DNA of 64,000 nucleotides from Pseudomaricurvus alkylphenolicus (GTDB lineage: Bacteria; Pseudomonadota; Gammaproteobacteria; Pseudomonadales; Cellvibrionaceae). Below the pieces are notes generated by a model that was not told where the DNA came from, did no database searches, and worked only from the letters and a program-made list of their open reading frames with translations. The stretch is from positions 186,001-250,000 of the forward strand of contig NZ_JAAQPI010000010.1 in assembly GCF_011683955.1 (NCBI RefSeq), read 5' to 3'. Positions within the stretch are counted from its first letter, which is position 1; the number at the start of each line of letters is the position of its first letter. The position numbers and the translations under genes are program-made. This document shows positions 8,802-17,231 of this stretch, piece by piece.

Positions 8802-8834
8802 TTGACTCTCAATTTTATATTGAGTTAGACTCAA
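8802..8834. promoter_or_regulatory. Inverted-repeat operator-like site upstream of the carboxylase operon
   Basis: CTCAAT-N5-ATTGAG (8808-8824) overlaps TTGAGT-TAG-ACTCAA (8820-8834), both perfect inverted repeats, 32 bases before the first gene of the operon. No regulator gene lies in the operon, so the cognate factor must be elsewhere. The 220 bases upstream (8582-8801) are AT-rich and contain no gene that I can support. Confidence 0.45.
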
Positions 8835-8866
8835 AAGCATCAAAAGAGCCAACCACGAGAATCACC

Positions 8867-9649
8867 ATGTCAGAACTGATCCAGGAACTCTCACCCAATG
8901 GCGTACTGCGCCTGATGATGAACCGACCGGAAATTCACAATGCGTTTGACGCTGAACAGCAGCAACGTTTGATTGATGCCCTGGAGGGGGCCGCGGAAAA
9001 CCCGGAAGTGAAAGTGATTGTGATTGGCGGGGAGGGCAAGAGCTTTTCGGCCGGTGGTGATATTCATTACATGCGCAGCATGGGCTCCAATACCTATGAG
9101 CAAAACCTGGCAGATGCCGGACGGCTGGCAAAGCTGATGAAGACATTGAATTTTATGCCTAAACCCACCATTGCCCGGGTTCACGGTGCCGCTATGGGCG
9201 GCGGTGTAGGACTCGTCTGTTGTTGCGACATTGCCGTGGGTACTCCGAAAGCCAGACTGGCACTTAGTGAAATCAAAATCGGTATGGTTCCCGCCACCAT
9301 CGCGCCTTATGTGGTGCGCTCCATTGGTGAAAAGCCGGCACGACGTTTCTTTATGACCGGTGAAATGATCAACGCCGAACGCGCTCAGCAGGTGGGTTTC
9401 TTAAGTGAGGTGGTAGCAGAAGACGCACTGGACGACCACATTGAAGAGATTGCCGGCATGTTGACGAACAATGCCCCCGGCGGATTTGTCAAAGCCAAGT
9501 GGATCATCAACGAAGTCCATGACAAGGAGATCGACGACGAGGTGATCTCAACCACCGTGAAATTTATCGCCGACATTCGTGATTCCGATGAAGGTCGCGA
9601 AGGGTTGAGTGCGTTTCTGGAAAAACGCAAACCCAATTGGCAAGCGTAA
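8867..9649 (+). CDS. Enoyl-CoA hydratase/isomerase, LiuC/AtuE-like
   Basis: 260-residue crotonase. The oxyanion-hole motif SFSAGGDIHYMRSMG lies at about 56-70, followed by MGGGVGLVCCCDIAV and LALSEIKIGMVPATIAPYVV, a pattern seen in 3-methylglutaconyl-CoA and isohexenylglutaconyl-CoA hydratases. The ATG at 8867 is chosen; a TTG 69 bases earlier would add residues with no family match and overlap the operator-like site. As first gene of an operon with a biotin carboxylase it would hydrate the carboxylated unsaturated acyl-CoA. Assignment to LiuC versus AtuE is open. Confidence 0.85.
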   Translation: MSELIQELSPNGVLRLMMNRPEIHNAFDAEQQQRLIDALEGAAENPEVKVIVIGGEGKSFSAGGDIHYMRSMGSNTYEQNLADAGRLAKLMKTLNFMPKPTIARVHGAAMGGGVGLVCCCDIAVGTPKARLALSEIKIGMVPATIAPYVVRSIGEKPARRFFMTGEMINAERAQQVGFLSEVVAEDALDDHIEEIAGMLTNNAPGGFVKAKWIINEVHDKEIDDEVISTTVKFIADIRDSDEGREGLSAFLEKRKPNWQA

Positions 9650-9696
9650 AACGTGTGAATACAACTTTGAACAGAGATTTAAGTGAGGAGCGAGCA

Positions 9697-11067
9697 ATGA
9701 GCGATAACAAAATCGTGCGGGTTGCCAATGCCCAGGGCTTCTGGGGTGATACCCCACTGGGTCCCAGGCGCCTGGTGGAAGAAGGGCCGGTGGACTATTT
9801 GACGTTCGATTATCTGGCCGAGACCACCATGAGCATTATGCAGAAGCAACGGGCGCGAAACCCGGACGCGGGCTATGCCATGGATTTTCCCAAAATGGTG
9901 GGTTCCGTTATCAAAACCTGTCAGCAGAAGGGCATCAAAATTATTGCCAATGCCGGAGGGATCAATCCTTCGGCCTGTTTGGCGGCCACAAAAGCGGTGA
10001 TACAGGAGCAGGGCGTTACGGGCGTGAAAATTGCGACGGTCGAGGGTGATGATATTCTCGAACGCCTGGACGAAATCATCGACGGCGGGGAAAAACTCTC
10101 CAACCTTGATGATGGCTCAGATATTGCCACGATCCGCGACAAAATCAGCAGTGCCAACGTTTACATCGGTGCCCGATCCATTGTCGACGCCTTAAAAGAA
10201 GGCGCCGACATCGTTATTACCGGCCGTGCGACTGACCCGGCACTGGTAGTGGCTCCGCTGGTCTATGAGTTTGGCTGGTCCATGGAAGACTACGATAAAT
10301 TGGCGAGTGCCACTGTTATGGGTCACATCATGGAGTGTGGCGCCCAGTGTACCGGTGGTAACTTTGTGGGCTGGAAAGATGTGAAAGATTGGGCCCGCAT
10401 TGGTTTTCCGGTTATCGAGGCCTCACAAGACGGCAGTTTCGTTGTCACCAAGCACGACAATACCGGTGGTATGGTGACGGTCGACACCGTGACCTCCCAG
10501 CTGCTCTATGAATTGGGTGATCCACAGAATTATCTCGGCCCTGATTGCATCGCTGACTTTACGACCATTCAAATCAATCAGGCAGGCGAAAACCGCGTTG
10601 CTGTTTCCGGGGTCAAGGGACGCGCGCCGACGTCGACTTACAAGGTATCGGTAGCTTACGAAAACGGCTACAAAATTCTCGGCACTTTGTGTATTCCCGG
10701 TCCCGACGCTGTTGAAAAAGCCCATGTTGTCGCCGACATGATCTTCGACAGGGTGGGAATGCACGGCTACGACATTCCTGAAGAAAATCGTTTTGTTGAA
10801 CTGTTTGGTACCAATGTGTTGTACAAAGGTGTCGTGCCTGCCGATGAACAGCCGCACGAGGTGATGTTGAGAGTAGGTGCCATGGGTAAGGACAAGCGTG
10901 CGTTGAATACCCTGGGTATTGAGCTGGCACCTTCCATTACCTCCGGGCCTCCCGGGCTGACCGGGTTCGCTGGCGGTCGACCAAGAGCCACCGAGGTGGT
11001 GGGCTATTGGCCGGCATTGATTGACAAAGAGCTGATCAACACCCGCTTTTACATTGAGGAGGCCTGA
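9697..11067 (+). CDS. AtuA family protein (acyclic terpene utilisation A, DUF1446 domain)
   Basis: 456 residues starting at the ATG at 9697 after a GAGGAG ribosome binding site. The AtuA domain is recognisable: RVANAQGFWGDTPLG at the start, LTFDYLAETTMSIM, then IITGRATDPALVVAPL and GHIMECGAQCTGGNF. AtuA is required for growth on citronellol/geraniol in pseudomonads but its biochemical role is unknown. In pseudomonads the protein carries an extra C-terminal domain; here that part is a separate gene starting two bases after this one stops (11070-11405). Placement in an acyl-CoA carboxylase operon supports an Atu-like pathway. Confidence 0.85.
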   Translation: MSDNKIVRVANAQGFWGDTPLGPRRLVEEGPVDYLTFDYLAETTMSIMQKQRARNPDAGYAMDFPKMVGSVIKTCQQKGIKIIANAGGINPSACLAATKAVIQEQGVTGVKIATVEGDDILERLDEIIDGGEKLSNLDDGSDIATIRDKISSANVYIGARSIVDALKEGADIVITGRATDPALVVAPLVYEFGWSMEDYDKLASATVMGHIMECGAQCTGGNFVGWKDVKDWARIGFPVIEASQDGSFVVTKHDNTGGMVTVDTVTSQLLYELGDPQNYLGPDCIADFTTIQINQAGENRVAVSGVKGRAPTSTYKVSVAYENGYKILGTLCIPGPDAVEKAHVVADMIFDRVGMHGYDIPEENRFVELFGTNVLYKGVVPADEQPHEVMLRVGAMGKDKRALNTLGIELAPSITSGPPGLTGFAGGRPRATEVVGYWPALIDKELINTRFYIEEA

Positions 11068-11069
11068 TC

Positions 11070-11405
11070 ATGGTGAACGTAAGACTGTTGGACATCGCGT
11101 ACGGCCGTTCCGGTGACAAAGGTACAGGCAGTAATGTCGGTATCTTTGTAAAGAGCGAGGCATTGTACAACTATCTGGAGGCGAACCTGACTACTGCGGT
11201 TGTGAAGGAGCACTTCCGGGAAATCTGCAAAGGGGAGGTGACTCGCTACGAGTTGCCAAACCTCAAAGCCCTGAACTTCATCTTGGAAGACTCACTCAGT
11301 GGCGGTGGATCGGGAACCCTGATTACCGATGCTCAAGGCAAAACTCACGGCATGGGGTTGCTGCAGATGCGTATGGACGTACCCGACGAGCTGCTTGAGG
11401 CTTAA
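11070..11405 (+). CDS. AtuA C-terminal (ferredoxin-fold-like) domain protein
   Basis: 111 residues. The opening LLDIAYGRSGDKGTGSNVGIF is typical of the domain that forms the C-terminus of longer AtuA proteins; LEDSLSGGGSGT follows near the middle. It begins almost directly at the stop of the preceding AtuA gene with a GAGGAGG ribosome binding site inside the upstream gene. The two products presumably form one complex. Function unknown. Confidence 0.82.
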   Translation: MVNVRLLDIAYGRSGDKGTGSNVGIFVKSEALYNYLEANLTTAVVKEHFREICKGEVTRYELPNLKALNFILEDSLSGGGSGTLITDAQGKTHGMGLLQMRMDVPDELLEA

Positions 11406-11418
11406 TGAGTCCAGCTCT

Positions 11419-12390
11419 ATGAACGCAACTCAGTCGTTAATGGATGATCTCAAGCAAAAGGTCAGCACCTTGCCCAAGAGAGTCATCTTTCCGGAGCAAT
11501 CTGATCGTCGTGTCATCGAGGCGATTAAAACACTGCAGGCTCAATCGCTCTGTGAACCTGTTCTGTTGTCGCCAAGTGACGAGTTGGAGGTGGAGGTTCT
11601 CACTCATCGGGAAGATGCTGACTATTGGTACGAGCAGGCGCTGCGAAGTCTAACAGATCGGTCCGGCAAACATCGTCTGAAGGTTGACGAGGCCAGAGAG
11701 GCGCTCAAGGAGCCGCTGCTTTTGGCGTCTGTGTTATTGCGAGTGGGCTATGTAGACGCGGGTGTTGCCGGGTCTTTGGCCACCACCGCCGATGTATTGC
11801 GAGCGGCGATTAAAGGGGTAGGGTTGGCTGTGGGAACCCAACTGGTCTCCAGTACCTTTTTAATGGAGTGGCCGGACAAGGTGTTCACCTTCGGAGATTG
11901 TGCGGTCAATCCCCGTCCCAACGCACAACAGCTTGCACAGATTGCGATAGACAGCGCCGCCAGTCATTTCGCATTGACCGGTGAGAAACCCAAGGTGGGG
12001 TTGTTGTCGTTTTCCACCAATGGATCGGCGCAACACGAGGATGTCACCACCGTACGGCAGGCGCTGGCGTTGGTTCGAGAGCAGGCGCCGGATCTGGATG
12101 TGGATGGAGAACTGCAGTTTGACGCCGCTCTTTTGCCGACGGTGGCTGCGAAAAAAGCACCCGGCTCTCCGGTTGCCGGAGACTGCAACGTCTTTATTTT
12201 TCCGAACCTTGGTGCCGGTAATATCGCCTACAAGATTACCGAGCGACTGGCGGGCGCCAACGCCATTGGTCCGGTTCTTCAGGGCACTGCAAAACCCTGG
12301 CTGGATCTGTCGCGTGGTTGCAGCACTGAGGACATTGTCAATACTGCGGTCATTGGATCGCTGCTGGCACATCAACAAGTTGGAGTGTAG
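11419..12390 (+). CDS. Phosphate acetyl/butyryltransferase family protein
   Basis: 323 residues. It carries the Pta/Ptb catalytic domain: RVIFPEQSDRRVIEAI at the start, GVAGSLATTADVLRAAI at about 115-132, FGDCAVNPRPNAQQLA, and the C-terminal FIFPNLGAGNIAYKITERL. These enzymes move an acyl group between CoA and phosphate (acetyl-CoA to acetyl phosphate). It starts 11 bases after the preceding gene and ends two bases before the biotin carboxylase, so it belongs to the operon. Such an enzyme is not a usual member of Liu or Atu clusters. A role in recovering energy or CoA from the short acyl-CoA released by the pathway is inference. No acetate kinase gene is nearby. Confidence 0.85.
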   Translation: MNATQSLMDDLKQKVSTLPKRVIFPEQSDRRVIEAIKTLQAQSLCEPVLLSPSDELEVEVLTHREDADYWYEQALRSLTDRSGKHRLKVDEAREALKEPLLLASVLLRVGYVDAGVAGSLATTADVLRAAIKGVGLAVGTQLVSSTFLMEWPDKVFTFGDCAVNPRPNAQQLAQIAIDSAASHFALTGEKPKVGLLSFSTNGSAQHEDVTTVRQALALVREQAPDLDVDGELQFDAALLPTVAAKKAPGSPVAGDCNVFIFPNLGAGNIAYKITERLAGANAIGPVLQGTAKPWLDLSRGCSTEDIVNTAVIGSLLAHQQVGV

Positions 12391-12392
12391 CT

Positions 12393-13892
12393 ATGGCTAT
12401 ATTTAAAAAAGTTCTGATCGCAAATCGAGGAGAGATTGCGCTGCGGGTACTGCGCGCGTTGCAGCAGTTGGACATTCCGTCTGTGGCAATCTATCACGAC
12501 AGCGACAAACATTCGCCGGTCGTTCGCCAGGCGGACGAGACGGTGGAAATCGTTGGTGAAAGCCCGACGGCGGCGCATTTGGATGTGCAGCAGATTATCG
12601 ATATCTGCCAACGCCTGGGTGTTGACGGTGTGCATCCCGGTTACGGATTTCTGTCCGAAAACGCCGGTTTCGCCAAAGCGCTGGCAGCGGCCGGTATTAC
12701 CTTTATTGGGCCCTCAGCAGATGTTATTGAACTGATGGGCGACAAGATTACCTCGCGCAATTTTGTTCAGGAGAGTGGTTACCCGGTGCCTCCATCGCTA
12801 ACGGTGGACAGTACCCTGCTGGACAAGAGCCGTGACGAGATAGAGAGCCTGATCAACTCTGTGGAAGGCATGAAATTCCCATTGGTGGTGAAGGCCTCTG
12901 CCGGTGGTGGTGGCAAGGGGATGAGCATTGTCAACTCTATTGACGAGTTGGAAGGGACGCTGCGTGTTGCGTCTTCTGAGGCGCAAAAATATTTTGGGGA
13001 TGACCGCGTTTATCTGGAGAGATATTTCTCCAGCGCTCGTCATATTGAGGTGCAGATCCTGGGCGACGGCGTCGAAGCGATTCACATCGGCGAACGAGAA
13101 TGTTCGGTTCAACGACGCTTCCAGAAGATTGTTGAAGAGGCGCCCTCGCCAGCCTTTGGTGAAGAAAAACGCATGGAGATCTGTGAGGTGGCGGTGGGTA
13201 TCGCCAAGTCCGCCAACTACAGCAGCGCCGGAACCGTTGAGTTTCTGTACACACCGGAGGGCGAGTTTTTCTTCCTGGAAATGAATACTCGTATTCAGGT
13301 AGAGCATCCGGTAACGGAGCTGGTGTACGATGTGGATCTGGTTGCCGAGCAGATACGGATAGCCGCCGGCAATTCATTGTCTCTGCGTCAAAATGACATT
13401 CAAAAAGACGGCCACGCAATCGAATGCCGACTGTGCGCCGAGGATGCCTTTAATGACTTTATGCCGGAGACCGGAAAAGTCCTCTACCTTAAGGAACCGG
13501 TGGGAGAGGGCGTTCGGTTTGACAGCGGCTTATACGTAAACCAGGCGATTACCACTGCCTTTGACCCGATGCTGGCAAAGCTGGTCGTCCATGCTCCGAC
13601 TCGGGAACTGGCCATTGAACGCTGTATTGCTGCGCTTAAACAGCTGGTGCTGTTGGGTATCAAGGTCAATACCGAGTATCTGGTCAAGGTGCTTGAACAT
13701 CCTCAATTCCGTTGCGGCGATATTGACACCGCTTTTGTAAATACCCATGCGCAGGATTTGATCGCTGAGGAGCCCACTCGGGAGCAACAACAGGTGGTGC
13801 TTGCGGCGGCTTACCTGAGTGACAGGGCGACACAGTTGCTGTTGGAAGCAACACCAGAGCCCTACGCGGCCATCGGCCACTGGCGAAACTAA
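12393..13892 (+). CDS. Biotin carboxylase subunit of an acyl-CoA carboxylase
   Basis: 499 residues, ATP-grasp biotin carboxylase: FKKVLIANRGEIALRVLRA at the start, HPGYGFLSENAGFA, the glycine-rich ATP loop KASAGGGGKGM at about 166-176, and EMNTRIQVEHPVTE around 295-308. It carboxylates biotin using ATP and bicarbonate. In methylcrotonyl- and geranyl-CoA carboxylases this region is followed in one polypeptide by the BT and biotin-carrier domains. Here the protein ends at AIGHWRN, the normal junction, and the next gene supplies the rest. It is translated right after the Pta-like gene. Confidence 0.92.
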   Translation: MAIFKKVLIANRGEIALRVLRALQQLDIPSVAIYHDSDKHSPVVRQADETVEIVGESPTAAHLDVQQIIDICQRLGVDGVHPGYGFLSENAGFAKALAAAGITFIGPSADVIELMGDKITSRNFVQESGYPVPPSLTVDSTLLDKSRDEIESLINSVEGMKFPLVVKASAGGGGKGMSIVNSIDELEGTLRVASSEAQKYFGDDRVYLERYFSSARHIEVQILGDGVEAIHIGERECSVQRRFQKIVEEAPSPAFGEEKRMEICEVAVGIAKSANYSSAGTVEFLYTPEGEFFFLEMNTRIQVEHPVTELVYDVDLVAEQIRIAAGNSLSLRQNDIQKDGHAIECRLCAEDAFNDFMPETGKVLYLKEPVGEGVRFDSGLYVNQAITTAFDPMLAKLVVHAPTRELAIERCIAALKQLVLLGIKVNTEYLVKVLEHPQFRCGDIDTAFVNTHAQDLIAEEPTREQQQVVLAAAYLSDRATQLLLEATPEPYAAIGHWRN

Positions 13893-13910
13893 AACAGAGA
13901 GGGGAAAACA

Positions 13911-14414
13911 ATGCAGCCCATATATACGCTGAACGACAACGAGCACAAGGTTACCCCCCTTCGCCGTAACAGTCAGATAACTCTGGATGTGGACGGCCAC
14001 AGCTTTGATGCCCGTTTGCACTGGCATGATGCCCATCATGGGGAAATCACCATCAACGGTGCTCCGCATGAATTTTACGCGGCGCAGGATGACAATAAGC
14101 TGTTTATTCACTTTGACGGCAAGGTCTGGAATCTGACGTCGGTGGATGAATTTTCAAGTGCCAGTGAGGGGGCGGACAGCGCCGGTGCTGTGACCGCGCC
14201 CATGCCCGGTGTCGTGGTCGAGGTTTATGCACCGGTTGGCAGTCGTGTTGAGGAGGGGGATGCGGTGCTGATTATCGAAAGCATGAAGTTGCAGACCGAA
14301 ATCAAGGCCGCTGTTTCCGGGGTGGTGAAAACCATTGGAGCGCAAGCGGGTGCCAGTTTTGATAAAGGCGCGGTGCTGATCGATATCGACGCCGACGAAG
14401 CCACTGAATCTTGA
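13911..14414 (+). CDS. Biotin carboxyl carrier subunit (BT plus biotinyl domain)
   Basis: 167 residues. Residues 1-80 look like the BT linker domain of an acyl-CoA carboxylase alpha subunit, and residues 93-165 are a biotinyl domain: APMPGVVVEV, then IIESMKLQTEI with the biotinylated lysine at about 126. The gene begins 18 bases after the biotin carboxylase with an AGAGGGGA ribosome binding site. The arrangement is best explained by gene fission of a single alpha subunit at the carboxylase/BT junction. Confidence 0.9.
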   Translation: MQPIYTLNDNEHKVTPLRRNSQITLDVDGHSFDARLHWHDAHHGEITINGAPHEFYAAQDDNKLFIHFDGKVWNLTSVDEFSSASEGADSAGAVTAPMPGVVVEVYAPVGSRVEEGDAVLIIESMKLQTEIKAAVSGVVKTIGAQAGASFDKGAVLIDIDADEATES

Positions 14415-14426
14415 GGAATCTGTACC

Positions 14427-16034
14427 GTGCGTAGAATCAAATCCAATATCAATACCAACTCCTCTGAGTTCAAGGAGTTCAAGCAACACAACCAGAGCCT
14501 GTTGGCCGAGTTTCATCGTCGCCAGGAAAAAGCCAGACACGAGCGCCCCCAGCGCGACCTTGATCGGCTGGCAAAGCAGAACAAGATGCTGCCCAGGGAG
14601 CGTCTGGAGTTACTGCTTGACCCGGGCACGCCGTTTCTGGAGTTCTCCTCGCTGGGTGCTTGCGAAGCCTACGACGGCGCCGCGCCAAGTGCCAACTGCA
14701 TCACCGGTATCGGTATTGTCGGTGGGCGTGAGGTGGTGATTAATGCCTCCGACAGTTCCAACAAAGGCGGCGCCTGGTTTCCACTGACGGCGAAGAAAAT
14801 TGTTCGTGCGCTGGATATCGCCATTGAGAACCGTCTGCCGGTGATTCATATGTGTGACAGCGCCGGTGGTTATCTGCCTTTGCAGTCCGACCTGTTCGGT
14901 GACAAGTACATGTCCGGTCGGATTTTTCGTAACCAGACTCAACTGTCCAAACTGGGCTGCAAGCAGCTGGCTCTGGTTTTCGGCCATTGTACAGCGGGCG
15001 GTGCCTATACCCCGGGTTTGTCTGACTACTCGGTGATCGTTAATGGCACTGGGGCGGTTTTTCTCGGCGGACCGCCTCTGGTGAAGGCGGCCACAGGCGA
15101 AGATGTCACCGTTGACGAATTGGGCGGAGCCCGCATGCACACCAGCGTTTCGGGAACCTGTGACTACTATGCGGATAATGAACGCGAAGCGATTGCCATC
15201 GGTCGGGAAGTGGTTTCCCAATGGGAGCAGCCGCAGAAATTTGCGCTGCAGCGGGAAGCGCCGGAAGATCCCTATTACGACCCCAGTGAACTCTACGGTA
15301 TTATTCCCAACGATATCAAAAAACAGTTTGATATTCGCGAGGTGATCGCACGTATTGTCGACGGCAGTCGTTTCGCTGAATATCAACCTGACTATGGCAC
15401 CACCATGGTGTGTGGCTTTGCCAATATCTGGGGCTACAAGGTGGGCATTCTGGGAAACAACGGCGTTCTGTTTAATGACAGTACACTCAAGGCCACGCAC
15501 TTTATGGCGCTGTGTAACCAGAACAATGTGCCACTGGTGTTTTTGCAAAATATCACCGGCTATATGATCGGTAAAGAATACGAACAGCGAGGCATCACCA
15601 AAGACGGTGCCAAGATGCTGATGGTGCAGGGGGGCGTGGACGTACCCAAGTTTACGGTAATGACCAACGGCTCCTTTGGTGCGGGTAACTACGGCATGTG
15701 CGGACGCTCCTGGGACGCACGCACCCTGTTCGCCTGGCCACAGAGTCAGATTGCGGTGATGGGATCGGATCAGGCGGCCAATACCCTGGTCACCATCAAG
15801 GTCAACCAGATGAAGCGCGAAGGCATTGAACCGACGCCTCAGGAGCTGGAAGAGATCCGGGCAGAGGTATTGCGTAACTACGAAAACTCCACCAGCGCCT
15901 ATGCCACCAGTTCCGAGATCTGGGATGACGGCATTATCGATCCGGTGGATACACGCAATGCGCTGGGTATGTCTATTTCGGCATCCCTTAACGCGCCCTT
16001 CGGCGGCACCCAATACGGCGTTATGCGCTACTGA
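14427..16034 (+). CDS. Acyl-CoA carboxylase carboxyltransferase (beta) subunit
   Basis: 535 residues, GTG start at 14427 with GAGG ten bases upstream. The two crotonase-like halves are present: DSAGGYLPLQ and HCTAGGAYTPGLSDY in the N half, VFLQNITGYMIGKEYE and GAGNYGMCGRSWDARTLFAWP in the C half. This is the methylcrotonyl/geranyl-CoA carboxylase type of beta subunit. It transfers CO2 from biotin to the gamma carbon of an unsaturated acyl-CoA. Whether the pocket fits methylcrotonyl-CoA or a longer isoprenoid acyl-CoA cannot be decided by eye; the AtuA neighbours favour the latter or a related branched substrate. Confidence 0.92.
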   Translation: MRRIKSNINTNSSEFKEFKQHNQSLLAEFHRRQEKARHERPQRDLDRLAKQNKMLPRERLELLLDPGTPFLEFSSLGACEAYDGAAPSANCITGIGIVGGREVVINASDSSNKGGAWFPLTAKKIVRALDIAIENRLPVIHMCDSAGGYLPLQSDLFGDKYMSGRIFRNQTQLSKLGCKQLALVFGHCTAGGAYTPGLSDYSVIVNGTGAVFLGGPPLVKAATGEDVTVDELGGARMHTSVSGTCDYYADNEREAIAIGREVVSQWEQPQKFALQREAPEDPYYDPSELYGIIPNDIKKQFDIREVIARIVDGSRFAEYQPDYGTTMVCGFANIWGYKVGILGNNGVLFNDSTLKATHFMALCNQNNVPLVFLQNITGYMIGKEYEQRGITKDGAKMLMVQGGVDVPKFTVMTNGSFGAGNYGMCGRSWDARTLFAWPQSQIAVMGSDQAANTLVTIKVNQMKREGIEPTPQELEEIRAEVLRNYENSTSAYATSSEIWDDGIIDPVDTRNALGMSISASLNAPFGGTQYGVMRY

Positions 16035-16052
16035 TTAACAGAGGACATCATC

Positions 16053-17219
16053 ATGACAGCGTTTACTCTAACATCCGAACAACAACAACTGATGGACCAC
16101 GCCGATCGGTTTGCCCGTGAGCAGCTGTTACCGCTGGCGGAGAAAATGGACAACGAAGAGTGGTGGCCCGAGGACGTTATGCCCCAGCTGGGCGAACTGG
16201 GCCTGCTGGGCATCACGATTCCCGAGCAATACGGCGGTACCGGTATGAGCATGATGGATGCGGGACTTATCCTGCAGGCCTTTTCCCGCTATAACCACGC
16301 CTTCGCCTTGTCCTGGGTGGCTCACGATAATCTCTGCGCCAACAATATTTACAACAACGGTAACGAAGCCATTCGGGAGAAGTACCTGCCGCGCCTCTGT
16401 TCCGGCGAATGGATTGGTTGTCTGGGTCTGACGGAACCCGGAGCTGGCTCCGATGCCCTGGGTTCCATGCGAACCCGTGCAGTTAAAGACGGCGACGAAT
16501 ACGTCATCAATGGTTCCAAAATTTATATTACCAATGGCCCCGTCGCTGACGTTTGTCTGTTGTACGCCAAAACCGAAATGGACAAGGGCTCAAAGGGTAT
16601 TACGGCGTTTGTGGTGGAAACCAATACACCTGGCTTTAAGGTGGCTCAAAAATTGGAGAAGATGGGTTTCCGAGGCAGCCAGACGGCGGAGTTGGTGTTT
16701 GAGGATATGCGAGTGCCGGCGGAAAATATCGTCGGTGTGTTGAATGAAGGTCACCAAGTCGTGATGAGTGGTTTGGATTTCGAACGCTCCATGATTTCAC
16801 CCATCAATTTGGGTATCGTAGAGCGCGCATTGGAATTGTCTGTGGAATTCGCCAAAACACGTCAGCAGTTTGGACAGCCCATTGCCAGTTTCCAGATGGT
16901 GCAGTCACGGCTTGCGGATATGTACGTCTGGAAGGAAACCATGCAAACCTATTGTTGGTCAGTTTTGTCCGAGGTGTCGGGGGTTGACGAAACCCAGGCG
17001 GGGCGTGGTGAAATTCATGCGAAAACGGCGGCTTCCGTGATGTATTGCGCCAACATGTGCAATCAGGTGTTGGATAACGCGGTGCAGGTGTTTGGCGGTA
17101 ACGGCTATATCTGGGAGTCGGAAATCAACCGCCTGTTCCGCTCAACCAAACTGTTGGAAATTGGTGCGGGTACCACTGAGGTTCGCAAGATGATTATCGC
17201 GGGTGAATTGCTCAAATAG
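16053..17219 (+). CDS. Acyl-CoA dehydrogenase, isovaleryl/citronellyl-CoA type
   Basis: 388 residues. LTEPGAGSDALGSM at about 126-139 and KIYITNG are the flavin signatures. The residue equivalent to the usual catalytic Glu of medium-chain enzymes is Ala372 (EIGAGTTEVR), while DFERS provides Glu244 in the position used as base by isovaleryl-CoA dehydrogenase. This points to branched-chain acyl-CoA oxidation, producing the 2,3-unsaturated substrate for the carboxylase encoded upstream. Translation starts 18 bases after the carboxyltransferase with AGAGGA ahead. Confidence 0.9.
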   Translation: MTAFTLTSEQQQLMDHADRFAREQLLPLAEKMDNEEWWPEDVMPQLGELGLLGITIPEQYGGTGMSMMDAGLILQAFSRYNHAFALSWVAHDNLCANNIYNNGNEAIREKYLPRLCSGEWIGCLGLTEPGAGSDALGSMRTRAVKDGDEYVINGSKIYITNGPVADVCLLYAKTEMDKGSKGITAFVVETNTPGFKVAQKLEKMGFRGSQTAELVFEDMRVPAENIVGVLNEGHQVVMSGLDFERSMISPINLGIVERALELSVEFAKTRQQFGQPIASFQMVQSRLADMYVWKETMQTYCWSVLSEVSGVDETQAGRGEIHAKTAASVMYCANMCNQVLDNAVQVFGGNGYIWESEINRLFRSTKLLEIGAGTTEVRKMIIAGELLK

Positions 17220-17231
17220 GAGTCACACTCT

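Noticed and set aside
14610-16013. Open frame of 467 codons on the minus strand opposite the carboxyltransferase gene
   Set aside because: The plus-strand frame is a clear carboxyltransferase with intact motifs; the antisense frame has no recognisable motif and results from codon bias.
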